DNA of 24,800 nucleotides from Clostridia bacterium (GCA_900771085.1 CAAGMR010000034.1:1-24800); one strand, 5' to 3'; positions 7,584-15,117 are shown, counted from the stretch's first letter. Made by a program: numbers and translations. Notes: generated by a model from the sequence alone, not told the origin.

Positions 7584-8639
7584 ATGGATATCAACCTCAA
7601 AGAGGAATTAAAAGAGAATATTAAACAGTTTGCAGTGGAAGGCCTTCAGGATGCACCGATTGTAAAAGCAATCAACACAATAAAGACAGGCCATCCGATT
7701 CGCAGTCTCAAAGAGAATTACCTTGTTCCTCACAAGGTAAGAAAAATAGGCGATGGCATATATGCCATCACCGAAGCTATAACCGCAACCTGTTATCTTA
7801 TTGTTGGCGAGAAGGAAGCTCTTCTCATTGATACGGGACTCGGAATTAAAGGTCTTCGCGAAACTGTAGAAGAAATTACAGACCTTCCGCTCTCTGTTTA
7901 TGTCACACATGGTTCTCCATGGACTGTAGGCGGTGCAGCAGAGTTCCCGAAAGTGCATGTTGCAAAGAAGGATATTCCTGAAGCAAAACTTTTCTCAAAG
8001 TTCAAATGGCGCAGAAAGATTTTTGACTTTGACCCGGGCAAGTATCTTGCAGGCCTCAAAGATCATGACCTCTGTGACGGTGAATGCAACTTTGAAGCAG
8101 TTACAGATGAGGACAAGCTCGACCTTGGCGGTCGCAAGGTGACAATAAAGCCATGTCTTGCAACAACAGACGGCTGCATTGTGTTCAAGGACAGCAAGAC
8201 ATCATATACATTTTGCGGAAATGCCGCAGGTCCGATTATCTTCCTTGTTCCGAAGAAATCAGCCACTCTTTATGACTATTCAAGAACCCTCGATACCATC
8301 ATCAAGTTTTCTCAGGGTTCCAGAAATTACTCTCATTACATGCCTTTTGCGCTTAGCAGTGCGAAGACACTGGAAATGAGCCAGCTTGTAAAGGCTGCTG
8401 TTAAAAAGGGCAACAGAAGAGACAAACTTCTTGAAACACTTGTTTCACCTGATAACAGAAGAGTACTCATTTACTTCCCGTCCAGAACAAAGGGCAAGGC
8501 TTTACGCGACAAATGGCAGTATTTCTGGGATGGACAGGACAGAGACGGATACGAGTTAGACAAAGATAAGAAATCCGACAGCAGCGAAGAAAGCGAAAAC
8601 AGCTTCCTCGCGAAAGTAAAGGAGAAGCTTGGCCGATGA
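7584..8639 (+). CDS. Metallo-beta-lactamase-fold protein with degenerate metal site (predicted pseudoenzyme)
   Basis: This 351-residue protein aligns with the MBL fold: YLIVGEKEALLIDTGLG is the first strand-turn, THGSPWTVGGAAEF sits where HxHxDH belongs, and CIVFKD and CGNAAG sit at the later ligand sites. The canonical ligands are mostly replaced. H109 remains, but S111, W113 and T114 stand where His, Asp and His are expected; T194 replaces the PGHTPG histidine and N213 replaces the GDxxG aspartate. Hydrolysis by the usual di-metal mechanism is therefore unlikely, so a binding role or changed chemistry is inferred. The last ~40 residues are charged and low complexity. An AAGGTGAT ribosome binding site precedes the ATG. 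The stop overlaps the next start by 4 nt (ATGA), so the two genes are coupled. Function unknown. Confidence 0.8.
   Translation: MDINLKEELKENIKQFAVEGLQDAPIVKAINTIKTGHPIRSLKENYLVPHKVRKIGDGIYAITEAITATCYLIVGEKEALLIDTGLGIKGLRETVEEITDLPLSVYVTHGSPWTVGGAAEFPKVHVAKKDIPEAKLFSKFKWRRKIFDFDPGKYLAGLKDHDLCDGECNFEAVTDEDKLDLGGRKVTIKPCLATTDGCIVFKDSKTSYTFCGNAAGPIIFLVPKKSATLYDYSRTLDTIIKFSQGSRNYSHYMPFALSSAKTLEMSQLVKAAVKKGNRRDKLLETLVSPDNRRVLIYFPSRTKGKALRDKWQYFWDGQDRDGYELDKDKKSDSSEESENSFLAKVKEKLGR
7749..7772. repeat. Perfect 18-bp palindrome inside the MBL-fold gene
   Basis: GATGGCATA (7752-7760) is followed directly by its reverse complement TATGCCATC (7761-7769). After one mismatch a GG/CC pair extends the symmetry to 24 nt. 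It lies in coding sequence and may be chance. Confidence 0.6.
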
Positions 8640-9109
8640 AGTTACTTGTAATGTCCGATTCTCATGGATACACAGAGAAAATGAGAACCATAATAAATGA
8701 CAACAGAGATGCAGAATGTATCATTTTTCTCGGGGACGGAGAGCATGACTGGGATGACTGCATGGCAGACATCCCGGGTATGAACGCAAGAAGGCAGATT
8801 GCCGTTTGCGGCAACTGCGACCCTTGCTCTTTTTTGCCTGTTACTTCGTTCGATAATATTGGAGACCATAAATTCTACATCACTCATGGATTTCGCCAGA
8901 ACGTAAAAATCACTCTCGACAGCATCTATATGGATGCATTGAAAAATGAACGCGATGTGGTCCTGTTCGGCCATACGCACAGACCGTTTTATGAGGAATA
9001 CAACGGAGTGCATCTTTTTAATCCGGGAGCAGTTATGAACGGCCGCTACGGAGTCATAAACATAGATGCCAATGGCGATTTATCCTTTGAACACTATGAA
9101 CTGGCTTAA
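8636..9109 (+). CDS. YfcE/MJ0936-type metallophosphoesterase
   Basis: A 157-residue calcineurin-like phosphoesterase of the small YfcE/MJ0936 class. All family metal motifs are present: SDSHG (D8, H10), FLGDGEHD, CGNCDP, ITHGF and LFGHTHRP. These enzymes hydrolyse phosphodiesters in vitro, with Mn or Ni, and the cellular substrate is generally unknown. The ATG overlaps the preceding stop codon (ATGA), implying translational coupling to the degenerate MBL protein. A tRNA gene begins 4 nt after its stop, so the transcript probably continues into the tRNA. Confidence 0.88.
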   Translation: MKLLVMSDSHGYTEKMRTIINDNRDAECIIFLGDGEHDWDDCMADIPGMNARRQIAVCGNCDPCSFLPVTSFDNIGDHKFYITHGFRQNVKITLDSIYMDALKNERDVVLFGHTHRPFYEEYNGVHLFNPGAVMNGRYGVINIDANGDLSFEHYELA

Positions 9110-9113
9110 AAGT

Positions 9114-9190
9114 GTGCTTGTAGCTCAGTTGGATAGAGCGCGGGACTCCGACTCCCGAGGCCGCTGGTTCGATTCCAGTCAGGCACGCCA
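9114..9190 (+). tRNA. tRNA-Arg (anticodon CCG)
   Basis: A 77-nt cloverleaf: acceptor GTGCTTG/CAGGCAC with one G-T pair, D arm GCTC/GAGC, anticodon stem CGGGA/TCCCG around loop CTCCGAC (anticodon CCG, reading CGG), T arm GCTGG/CCAGT with loop TTCGATT, discriminator G and encoded CCA. It begins 4 nt after the phosphoesterase stop with no recognisable promoter between, and a terminator starts right after the CCA. It is probably cut from the polA-operon transcript by RNase P and 3' processing. Confidence 0.95.
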
Positions 9191-9224
9191 AAAAGGTTCG
9201 TATCTTCTGATACGAACCTTTTTT
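9191..9224 (+). terminator. Rho-independent terminator after tRNA-Arg
   Basis: AAAAGGTTCGTATC (9191-9204) pairs with GATACGAACCTTTT (9209-9222) around the loop TTCT and runs into a T-tract. It starts on the base after the tRNA CCA, so it ends both the tRNA and the whole polA transcription unit. Confidence 0.92.
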
Positions 9225-9240
9225 ATTTTCATTTAAGTAG

Positions 9241-9252
9241 TATAATTATAAT
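9241..9252 (+). promoter_or_regulatory. Tandem -10 boxes of amidohydrolase promoter
   Basis: Two consecutive TATAAT hexamers (9241-9246 and 9247-9252) precede the amidohydrolase gene. No good -35 is seen: the region 17 nt upstream is the T-run of the preceding terminator. The initiation site would lie close to the GGAGG site at 9272. Confidence 0.55.
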
Positions 9253-9283
9253 GTTAGAGAATTTACTTCATGGAGGATTAAAT

Positions 9284-10600
9284 ATGGCAAAGAAAACCAT
9301 TTATAAAAACTTAAAGCTTATTGACGGTGCCTCCGCCGATATGACAGTCGTTGAGGGTAAGAAGATTGTTGTAGAAAATGGCGTAATTGTTGACATCCTG
9401 GATATTGATTCAAAGGTAAAAGGAAAGGAGATTGACCTTGAAGGTGCATATCTTCTTCCGGGCCTTATCAATTTACATTCTCACTTACCGGCTAGCGGCA
9501 AGCCTATGAGCTATGGCAGCGGACTTAGCGGTGCGCTTTCAATTCTTAAAAAGATGACTGTGGGCAAGGCTGTAATGAGAAGCCTTACTTACAGCAATGC
9601 TGTTGCTGAACTTTATGGCGGCTGTACAACTGTCAGAACAGTTGGCGGACTTATTGACTGCGACTCTGTTATCCGAGATCAGATTAATAAGGGTAAAAAG
9701 CAGGGACCTCGTCTTCTTGTAGCCAATGAGGCAATCGCTCCTGAAAACGGACACATGGTTGGTACAGTTGCAGTAGCATGCAAAACAGTAGATGAAGTTG
9801 TTGCAAAGGTAAAAGAGGTTGCAAAACAGAAGCCCGATCTTATCAAGCTCATGATTACAGGTGGCGTTTTAGATGCCAAAGACGGCGGAGAACCTACTCT
9901 TAGAATGAGTCCGGAGTTTGTAAAGGCAGCTTGCGATGAAGCTCACAGACAGGGATTCAAGGTTGCAGCTCATGTTGAAAGTACAGAAGGCGTAAGGGTA
10001 GCTCTCGAAAACGGAGTTGATACTGTAGAACACGGCGGCGTACTGACAGACGAACTTATCGAACTCTTTAAAGAACGCGATGCCGCACTTATCTGCACAA
10101 TTTCTCCGGCAGCACCTTTCGTATACTATGGTAAGGAACTTTACACAAACCCAAATGCCATTGCTTCAGGCAATATCGTATTTGCCGGAATAGTTAAGGC
10201 TGCAAAGACTGCAAAGGAAAATGGCATAAAGGTTGGTCTCGGTAACGACACAGGTTGCCCATATGTTAATCACTATGAGTTCTGGAGAGAACTTTGCTGG
10301 TACAAACGCTTCGTTGAGACAACAAACGGTGAAGCAATCTATGCCGCTACTCTCGGCAATGCAATTATCGCAGGTATTGAGAAGGAGACCGGCTCAATTG
10401 AAGTAGGCAAGGCAGCAGACTTTATTGTTGTCAAAAAGAATCCTCTTGAGGATCTTGAGGCACTCAGACATCCTTATATGGTTTGCGCAAGAGGCAACCT
10501 TGTAAAGGAACCGCCATACAATGTTCCGGACAATATTCAGGACTATCTCGACAGAGCTCAGTATGCTCCGCTTCCATACGATATTGACTTATCTGTTTAA
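9284..10600 (+). CDS. Metal-dependent amidohydrolase (imidazolonepropionase/Xaa-Pro dipeptidase-like, COG1228 type)
   Basis: This 438-residue protein belongs to the amidohydrolase superfamily. It has LPGLINLHSHLP with the first metal pair H65/H67, KLMITGG where the carboxylated lysine is expected, AAHVES and VEHGG with the further His ligands, and GLGNDTGCP with the final Asp. The C-terminal GSIEVGKAADFIVVKKNPLE is the usual beta-sandwich closure. Relatives hydrolyse cyclic amides or N-acylated/proline dipeptides; the substrate here is not predictable. An ATG at 9251 lies within the -10 region, so I chose the ATG at 9284, which has GGAGG at 7 nt spacing. Terminators on both sides make it a single-gene unit. 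Confidence 0.88.
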   Translation: MAKKTIYKNLKLIDGASADMTVVEGKKIVVENGVIVDILDIDSKVKGKEIDLEGAYLLPGLINLHSHLPASGKPMSYGSGLSGALSILKKMTVGKAVMRSLTYSNAVAELYGGCTTVRTVGGLIDCDSVIRDQINKGKKQGPRLLVANEAIAPENGHMVGTVAVACKTVDEVVAKVKEVAKQKPDLIKLMITGGVLDAKDGGEPTLRMSPEFVKAACDEAHRQGFKVAAHVESTEGVRVALENGVDTVEHGGVLTDELIELFKERDAALICTISPAAPFVYYGKELYTNPNAIASGNIVFAGIVKAAKTAKENGIKVGLGNDTGCPYVNHYEFWRELCWYKRFVETTNGEAIYAATLGNAIIAGIEKETGSIEVGKAADFIVVKKNPLEDLEALRHPYMVCARGNLVKEPPYNVPDNIQDYLDRAQYAPLPYDIDLSV

Positions 10601-10606
10601 TTAAAG

Positions 10607-10635
10607 AAAAGGACAGCTTAAAGCTGTCCTTTTTC
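10607..10635 (+). terminator. Rho-independent terminator after amidohydrolase
   Basis: AAAAGGACAGCT (10607-10618) and AGCTGTCCTTTT (10622-10633) form a 12-bp stem with a 3-nt loop followed by T residues. Confidence 0.9.
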
Positions 10636-10683
10636 TATATATTGGGGAATTTGACGGTTTTTTCATATAACACTTACTGTATG

Positions 10684-10712
10684 TTGCGATACATTGTCAT
10701 TTATGATACACT
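10684..10712 (+). promoter_or_regulatory. Possible capA-type gene promoter
   Basis: TTGCGA (10684-10689) and TACACT (10707-10712) are spaced by 17 nt, each 4/6 to consensus. A better -35 (TTGACG, 10651-10656) exists upstream but lacks a good -10. The inverted repeat TGTAT/ATACA (10678-10693) overlaps the -35 and could bind a regulator. Confidence 0.35.
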
Positions 10713-10750
10713 CTAAAATGATTTATTATATTGTTTGGGAGGTCCGCTAA

Positions 10751-12868
10751 GTGGACAAAAAGGGCAAGAATATTAAGACAAGTGCAAGAGCAGATGCAAA
10801 GCGTCATATTAACAATAATGCGCCTGTTTCCGCTGAGAGAAAACGTGCTCAGCAGGCTAGAAGTGCCGAGCAGGCGAGAGCTGCTCTTAAGGCGCAGCAG
10901 GAAGCAAAGCAGAAACAGGCAAAGGCTCAGGCTGCACAGAGAAAAAGGGCAACTGCAGCCCCTGTTCAGCAGCCAAAGAAAAATACTGCAAGACCTGCTG
11001 CAATAAAACAGCAGCCGGGAAAAGCAAAGAAAGCAAAGACTAAAAAGAAATATAAGATTAATTATAAAAAGTTCGCTACTTTTATTGCCTGTGTAGTTGC
11101 AATAATTGTCCTTCTCATTGTTTTACTTCACGCCATCTTTGGCGGCGGAAGCAAGAAGGGCTGGTATGGCGTTTATGTATCACCATCTAAAGATGCAAAA
11201 ATAGGCGTAGTAACAGAACTTACCAAAAAGGGTCTTCCAAAGAACGTCGAGTACGCAAAGGAAGTAAGTAAAGGCGTTTATGAAATTCCTATCCAGTATG
11301 GCGGAACTTCAACTGTAATTGTTGCCAGCAAGAACTACAGTTTCAACAGAGTTAATACCAATGACACAGAGTATTATCTTGTTTCAATTCAGGCAAAGGT
11401 TTCTGATGACAGTGAGTCACAGAAGGCATTTGAAGTAAAACATGAGCCGGAAATAATTAAGGCAAATGAAAAGAAGGTTTCAACAACAAGCTCAAATAAA
11501 CTTCCGGATCTCAACGTATACAAAGATACCAAGGGTAAGAAAACTCTTGCGACAATCAGTGTTGGAAGCCCTCATCCATCCTACGATGTTGATGACATGA
11601 ATTACATCAGCAAGAAGAGACCGACTCCTCCTGCAAAGAAAGATGAAGTAACTTCATTTACATTCTCTGCGTCGGGTGACAACCTCATTCATCAGAGACT
11701 TTATCAGCAGGCTTCAGCAAGAGCAAGCGGCAGTGGCTACAACTTCGATTACTGCTATGAAGATGTTGCTGATTTCTATCAGAATCACGATCTTAACTGG
11801 TTTAATCAGGAATCTCTTCTTAATAACAAATTTGAACCGGACAGCTACCCGACATTCTCTACACCGGGAGCAGACGGCGAATCTCTCTACAACATACTTA
11901 ATGCACGCATCTTCAGCACAGCTAACAATCACAGTTATGACAAGGGCGCTGCAGGCATAGAAGCTTCTGTTGATTATTATCAGAACGATCTTCCAAATGA
12001 TATTCTTGCAACCGGTTTCTTTGAGAGAGACAACCTTTATGATATTCCTGTTTATACCTGTGAAGGACGTTCTATTGCCTTCCTCAGCTATACATATGGC
12101 ACAAACGGAAATTCAATTCCATCTGACTCAAAGTACAGAGTAGTTTATACAGATGAACTGGATGTTATTGAAAAGCAGGTTAAGAAAGCAAATAAGCTTG
12201 CGGACATCGTTATCGTTGGATGCCACTGGGGAACAGAGGACAGCCATGTAATAGCAGAAAGCCAGAAGTCATTGGCTCAGAACCTCGCTAACTGGGGTGC
12301 TGACCTCATTATCGGTACTCATCCTCATGTGGTTCAGAATGCTGAATGGCTTAAGGCTTCAGATGGACGAAGAGTCTTCTGTGCATACTCACTTGGTAAC
12401 TTCCTTTCAACTCAGGCAGCTCCGGATGAACTTGTAGGCCTTGTACTTGATTGTACATTTAAGACTACAATTACTGCTGATGGTGATGTTTCTGTAGAAG
12501 TACAGAACCCACAGCTTATTCCAACAGTTACTGTTTACGGAATTGATGCTGCAAATACTCACGTAGTTTGGCTTTCAAACTATTCCGAAATGCAGGCCGC
12601 AAAACACGGTGTAGTTATTTCAAGCCCATCATTCTCATACAGCTACATTATTTCAATGCTTCAGCGTTATGTTGATGACAGCTTCCTTGTCCTTCCAAAA
12701 GGAGTGAACAAGTCCTCAGAAGAGACAACTTCTGAAAGCACAACAACTGCTTCATCAACATCTTCCTCAACAACTGAATCGAAGACATCTGCCTTATCAA
12801 CCAATACCGGTGTTGGAGCGGGTAGAGAAGGTTCAGGTCCGGTAGGACTTGCTGCAGTAGGCGCATAA
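10751..12868 (+). CDS. Membrane-anchored CapA-family (PGA_cap) protein
   Basis: The start is GTG at 10751 with GGGAGG 8 nt upstream. The protein has 705 residues. A basic Lys/Ala/Gln-rich cytoplasmic segment (about 1-105) precedes one membrane helix (about 108-130, ending in HAIFGGG), giving a type II topology. An unassigned extracellular region follows to about 300. The CapA/metallophosphatase-like domain (about 303-590) has GDN at 309-311, NNHSYDKG from 392, GCHWGTE with H492, GTHPHVVQ from 522, and YSLGNFL. Ser/Thr-rich low-complexity sequence fills most of the last 60 residues, and no LPXTG motif is seen. CapA proteins take part in poly-gamma-glutamate capsule synthesis, but many homologues in Clostridia stand alone. 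No capBC genes are near, so capsule synthesis is not established. Confidence 0.85.
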   Translation: MDKKGKNIKTSARADAKRHINNNAPVSAERKRAQQARSAEQARAALKAQQEAKQKQAKAQAAQRKRATAAPVQQPKKNTARPAAIKQQPGKAKKAKTKKKYKINYKKFATFIACVVAIIVLLIVLLHAIFGGGSKKGWYGVYVSPSKDAKIGVVTELTKKGLPKNVEYAKEVSKGVYEIPIQYGGTSTVIVASKNYSFNRVNTNDTEYYLVSIQAKVSDDSESQKAFEVKHEPEIIKANEKKVSTTSSNKLPDLNVYKDTKGKKTLATISVGSPHPSYDVDDMNYISKKRPTPPAKKDEVTSFTFSASGDNLIHQRLYQQASARASGSGYNFDYCYEDVADFYQNHDLNWFNQESLLNNKFEPDSYPTFSTPGADGESLYNILNARIFSTANNHSYDKGAAGIEASVDYYQNDLPNDILATGFFERDNLYDIPVYTCEGRSIAFLSYTYGTNGNSIPSDSKYRVVYTDELDVIEKQVKKANKLADIVIVGCHWGTEDSHVIAESQKSLAQNLANWGADLIIGTHPHVVQNAEWLKASDGRRVFCAYSLGNFLSTQAAPDELVGLVLDCTFKTTITADGDVSVEVQNPQLIPTVTVYGIDAANTHVVWLSNYSEMQAAKHGVVISSPSFSYSYIISMLQRYVDDSFLVLPKGVNKSSEETTSESTTTASSTSSSTTESKTSALSTNTGVGAGREGSGPVGLAAVGA

Positions 12869-12885
12869 ACATCATTTTGATACAG

Positions 12886-12921
12886 AAAACCGACAGCTTG
12901 TGTAAAGTTGTCGGTTTTTTT
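12886..12921 (+). terminator. Rho-independent terminator after CapA-family gene
   Basis: AAAACCGACAGCTT (12886-12899) pairs with AAGTTGTCGGTTTT (12905-12918), 14 bp with one G-T wobble and a 5-nt loop, then a T-run to 12921. Confidence 0.92.
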
Positions 12922-12997
12922 CGTACGTGTTTTATAGCCCGAATTTGTTAATTATATTACAATTTATGTGAACGAAATAATAAGGGAGGAGTTTTTC

Positions 12998-14725
12998 GTG
13001 AAAGGTAATAACATCAAAAAAAGAATAGTCAGTTTAGCTTTGGCTGCTGCAATGCTTACAACTCCTGAAGTAATTGGGCTTGCAGTAAATGCTGAAGAAG
13101 CAAATTCCACAGCATATGTTCAGGATGTTGACGGACAGGTTTGGGAACTTGATGCTCAGCCACAGACATATGCCCTCTATGCAGAAGAGGAAACACAGAC
13201 TGATCCGGAAGTTCCGGATGCAGTGGAGCCATATCTTGCTGTCAAAGAGAATGCCACAATCATGATGACATTCAAAGACGATTTAAGCTATGACTATGCT
13301 GCACTCAAACAGAGAATTCTTGATCAGGCAGTTGAAACCAATCTTCCTCTTACACTTGAAAACACAACAATTAAGATTTATTCCGGTAAGGTTTTGGGAA
13401 AGGAAATTCTCACAGATTTCTCAGAACTTCTCAAGACTCCGGGCATCGGTACAACACAGTTTAAGATTGAGTTCAAGGGCGACGAAACAAACCCTGCAAT
13501 GTCAGTAATAGCCAAGATTACAATTACTGACAGAACAGAGACATCTGTAGCAGTCAAGGAAGGCGCTTCCACAACTTATAACATGGACGCATCCAAGATG
13601 AAGCAGGATCTCTTCAACTATGCAATTGACTGGGAGAATTCCAATCTTCCTGATAAGAGCACACTTACAGTTGATGACTTTACATATGAGTATTATGCAA
13701 CTGCTTCTCAGCTTGAAGATGTTGTGGGTGCAATCGGTGGCGTTGTTGACATTGGTAATATCGGTAAAATCCTTGCTCCTGTAGAAGGCGGCGAAATTAA
13801 GATTCTTGGTCTTGCTCCTGTACAGTTTAACAGAATGCCTGCAGGCGAGCAGACAGTAGTAATAACTTATAAGGGCAATAAGGAATATGCAAGCTCAACA
13901 TCACCTGAAGTTAAGGTTCAGGTTAACAAGGCAAACGTATCCGTAAGAGTGAAGCTTCTCGGCTCCAAGTACTTTGATGAAGCAATGCCTGAAAACTATG
14001 TGACAACAAATCCTGCAGACGAGTTCACAATGATCAAGGTTTATGTTGGCATCAATACATCTCTTGCTCTCGGAACATACATCGAACTTCCTGAAGCTCT
14101 CACAAACAATGCACTTATGCAGCTTATCGACCCTGTAGTTAAGGGTATCGTTGGTCAGTCATTCACTGAGATTCTCAATGAAGGCGTTACAATGAAGCAG
14201 CTCGTTGATATCTTTGCTAACGAAGACTTTATCAACATAGTTGAAAAGATTGGTATTGATACAGGTGCTCTCGGCGACGTTATCAAACTCATCAACCAGC
14301 TTTCAAATATCAGCTTCATCGGCAATTCTCGCGTAGCATTCGGTACACCTAACAAGGCAGGCCTCTATGCAATCGGCGCAGTAGCAATCAACAAGAACTA
14401 CAATCCTGGTATCGGTGTAGGTACAATCGCTGTTAAGATGAGACTTAAGGGTACACACCTTACATGGAATGAAGGTCTCTCAGGAAAGCTTACAACTGAA
14501 GAAGCTCTTACATATGATCATGGTGCAACACTTACATATGATGGTGAAGTAGTTGACCAGAGCAATGTAAAGATTTCCTTCTCAGGCATGACAAATAAGC
14601 TTATGCCATACTTCAGCACAAACGCACCAACACAGCCTGGTAATTATGTTGTAACAGTTAACACCGTTGGCGGTAACTACATTGCAGCTCCTATTACAAG
14701 AACATTCAGAATCGTAAAGGCTTAA
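12998..14725 (+). CDS. Secreted multi-module beta-rich protein, function unknown
   Basis: I chose the GTG at 12998, which has AGGGAGGA 7 nt upstream, over an upstream GTG at 12968 with no such site. The 575-residue product begins with a signal peptide: KKR, a hydrophobic IVSLALAAAML stretch, and likely cleavage after AVNA. The mature protein is acidic and free of cysteine. Three related modules end in similar sequences (PAMSVIAKITITD; EQTVVITYKGNKEY...VNKA; YVVTVNTVGGNY...RIVKA), resembling MBG/YDG-type Ig-like repeats of surface proteins. A YDGEVVDQSNV motif lies in the last module. Between modules two and three is a hydrophobic, Ile/Val/Gly-rich region, but no clear membrane anchor, LPXTG or S-layer domain. 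It could be a matrix or fibre component, which is inference only. Terminators on both sides suggest a single-gene unit. Confidence 0.75.
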   Translation: MKGNNIKKRIVSLALAAAMLTTPEVIGLAVNAEEANSTAYVQDVDGQVWELDAQPQTYALYAEEETQTDPEVPDAVEPYLAVKENATIMMTFKDDLSYDYAALKQRILDQAVETNLPLTLENTTIKIYSGKVLGKEILTDFSELLKTPGIGTTQFKIEFKGDETNPAMSVIAKITITDRTETSVAVKEGASTTYNMDASKMKQDLFNYAIDWENSNLPDKSTLTVDDFTYEYYATASQLEDVVGAIGGVVDIGNIGKILAPVEGGEIKILGLAPVQFNRMPAGEQTVVITYKGNKEYASSTSPEVKVQVNKANVSVRVKLLGSKYFDEAMPENYVTTNPADEFTMIKVYVGINTSLALGTYIELPEALTNNALMQLIDPVVKGIVGQSFTEILNEGVTMKQLVDIFANEDFINIVEKIGIDTGALGDVIKLINQLSNISFIGNSRVAFGTPNKAGLYAIGAVAINKNYNPGIGVGTIAVKMRLKGTHLTWNEGLSGKLTTEEALTYDHGATLTYDGEVVDQSNVKISFSGMTNKLMPYFSTNAPTQPGNYVVTVNTVGGNYIAAPITRTFRIVKA

Positions 14726-14764
14726 CCTTCAGATTTTAAATGAATAATTGAATAAGGCATAATT

Positions 14765-14802
14765 AAAGCCGGATTAACAGTTTTGTTAATCCGGCTTTTT
14801 TT
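14765..14802. terminator. Rho-independent terminator after secreted-protein gene
   Basis: AAAGCCGGATTAAC (14765-14778) and GTTAATCCGGCTTT (14785-14798) form a perfect 14-bp stem with a 6-nt loop and a 7-T run on the plus strand. The run overlaps the stop codon of the convergent minus-strand gene. On the minus strand the stem is followed by a weaker TTTAATTA, so it may act in both directions. Confidence 0.92.
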
Positions 14803-15016
14803 ATAATTCGAAATCCTCTGGAGTGTAGTTTGTATTGATTATCATCTTCGGCTTTGGTTTTCTCTTTAAAGGATCGTACTTGTACCATGAGCATGAAGAA
14901 GAGGGAGACATGATTCCTTTTCTTGAGCAGAGTACGGCATCGGCATCAGGCGCCGGTTTACCGTGCACACAATAGTCGCAAGCCGGTCTTCGGTTTTTGT
15001 CATAAAGCTTACTCAA
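14801..15016 (-). CDS. Small four-cysteine putative zinc-binding protein
   Basis: A 71-residue basic protein starting at TTG (15016), supported by a near-perfect ribosome binding site (AAGGGAGGG, 8 nt upstream on the minus strand) and an extended -10 promoter. Cys13 and Cys16 (CDYC), Cys30 and Cys42 form a plausible zinc knuckle. The segment WYKYDPLKRKPK and an acidic C-terminus (TPEDFEL) follow. I recall similar short proteins with CxxC...C...C and a YDPLKRxPK tail in many Clostridia, with no assigned function. It is divergent from phoH, across a shared AT-rich intergenic region, and convergent with the secreted-protein gene. Confidence 0.8.
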   Translation of the reverse strand: MSKLYDKNRRPACDYCVHGKPAPDADAVLCSRKGIMSPSSSCSWYKYDPLKRKPKPKMIINTNYTPEDFEL

Positions 15017-15052
15017 GCCGGATTCCCTCCCTTGTACGTTTTTAACACATCG

Positions 15053-15081
15053 ATTTTAACATAAGTTTTTAACAGTAGCAA
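15053..15081 (-). promoter_or_regulatory. Promoter of the small Cys-rich gene
   Basis: On the minus strand TTGCTA (15081-15076), a 17-nt spacer and TAAAAT (15058-15053) with TG one base before it. The extended -10 (TGTTAAAAT) is identical to that of the dus promoter. Confidence 0.55.
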
Positions 15082-15098
15082 CTTTGAAAAAACTATAT

Positions 15099-15112
15099 AT
15101 TTTAGCTAAAAT
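15099..15112. promoter_or_regulatory. 14-bp palindrome between divergent promoters (candidate operator)
   Basis: ATTTTAGCTAAAAT is perfectly self-complementary. It lies between the -35 of the minus-strand Cys-rich gene and the -35 region of phoH, a natural place for a regulator acting on both. The region is AT-rich, so chance symmetry is possible. Confidence 0.4.
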
Positions 15113-15117
15113 GTGTA

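Noticed and set aside
9251..9283. Upstream ATG for the amidohydrolase
   Set aside because: It overlaps the second TATAAT box and lacks a ribosome binding site, whereas the ATG at 9284 has GGAGG at 7 nt.
12968..12997. Upstream GTG for the secreted protein
   Set aside because: No ribosome binding site, and it would place ten residues including acidic ones before a classical signal peptide.
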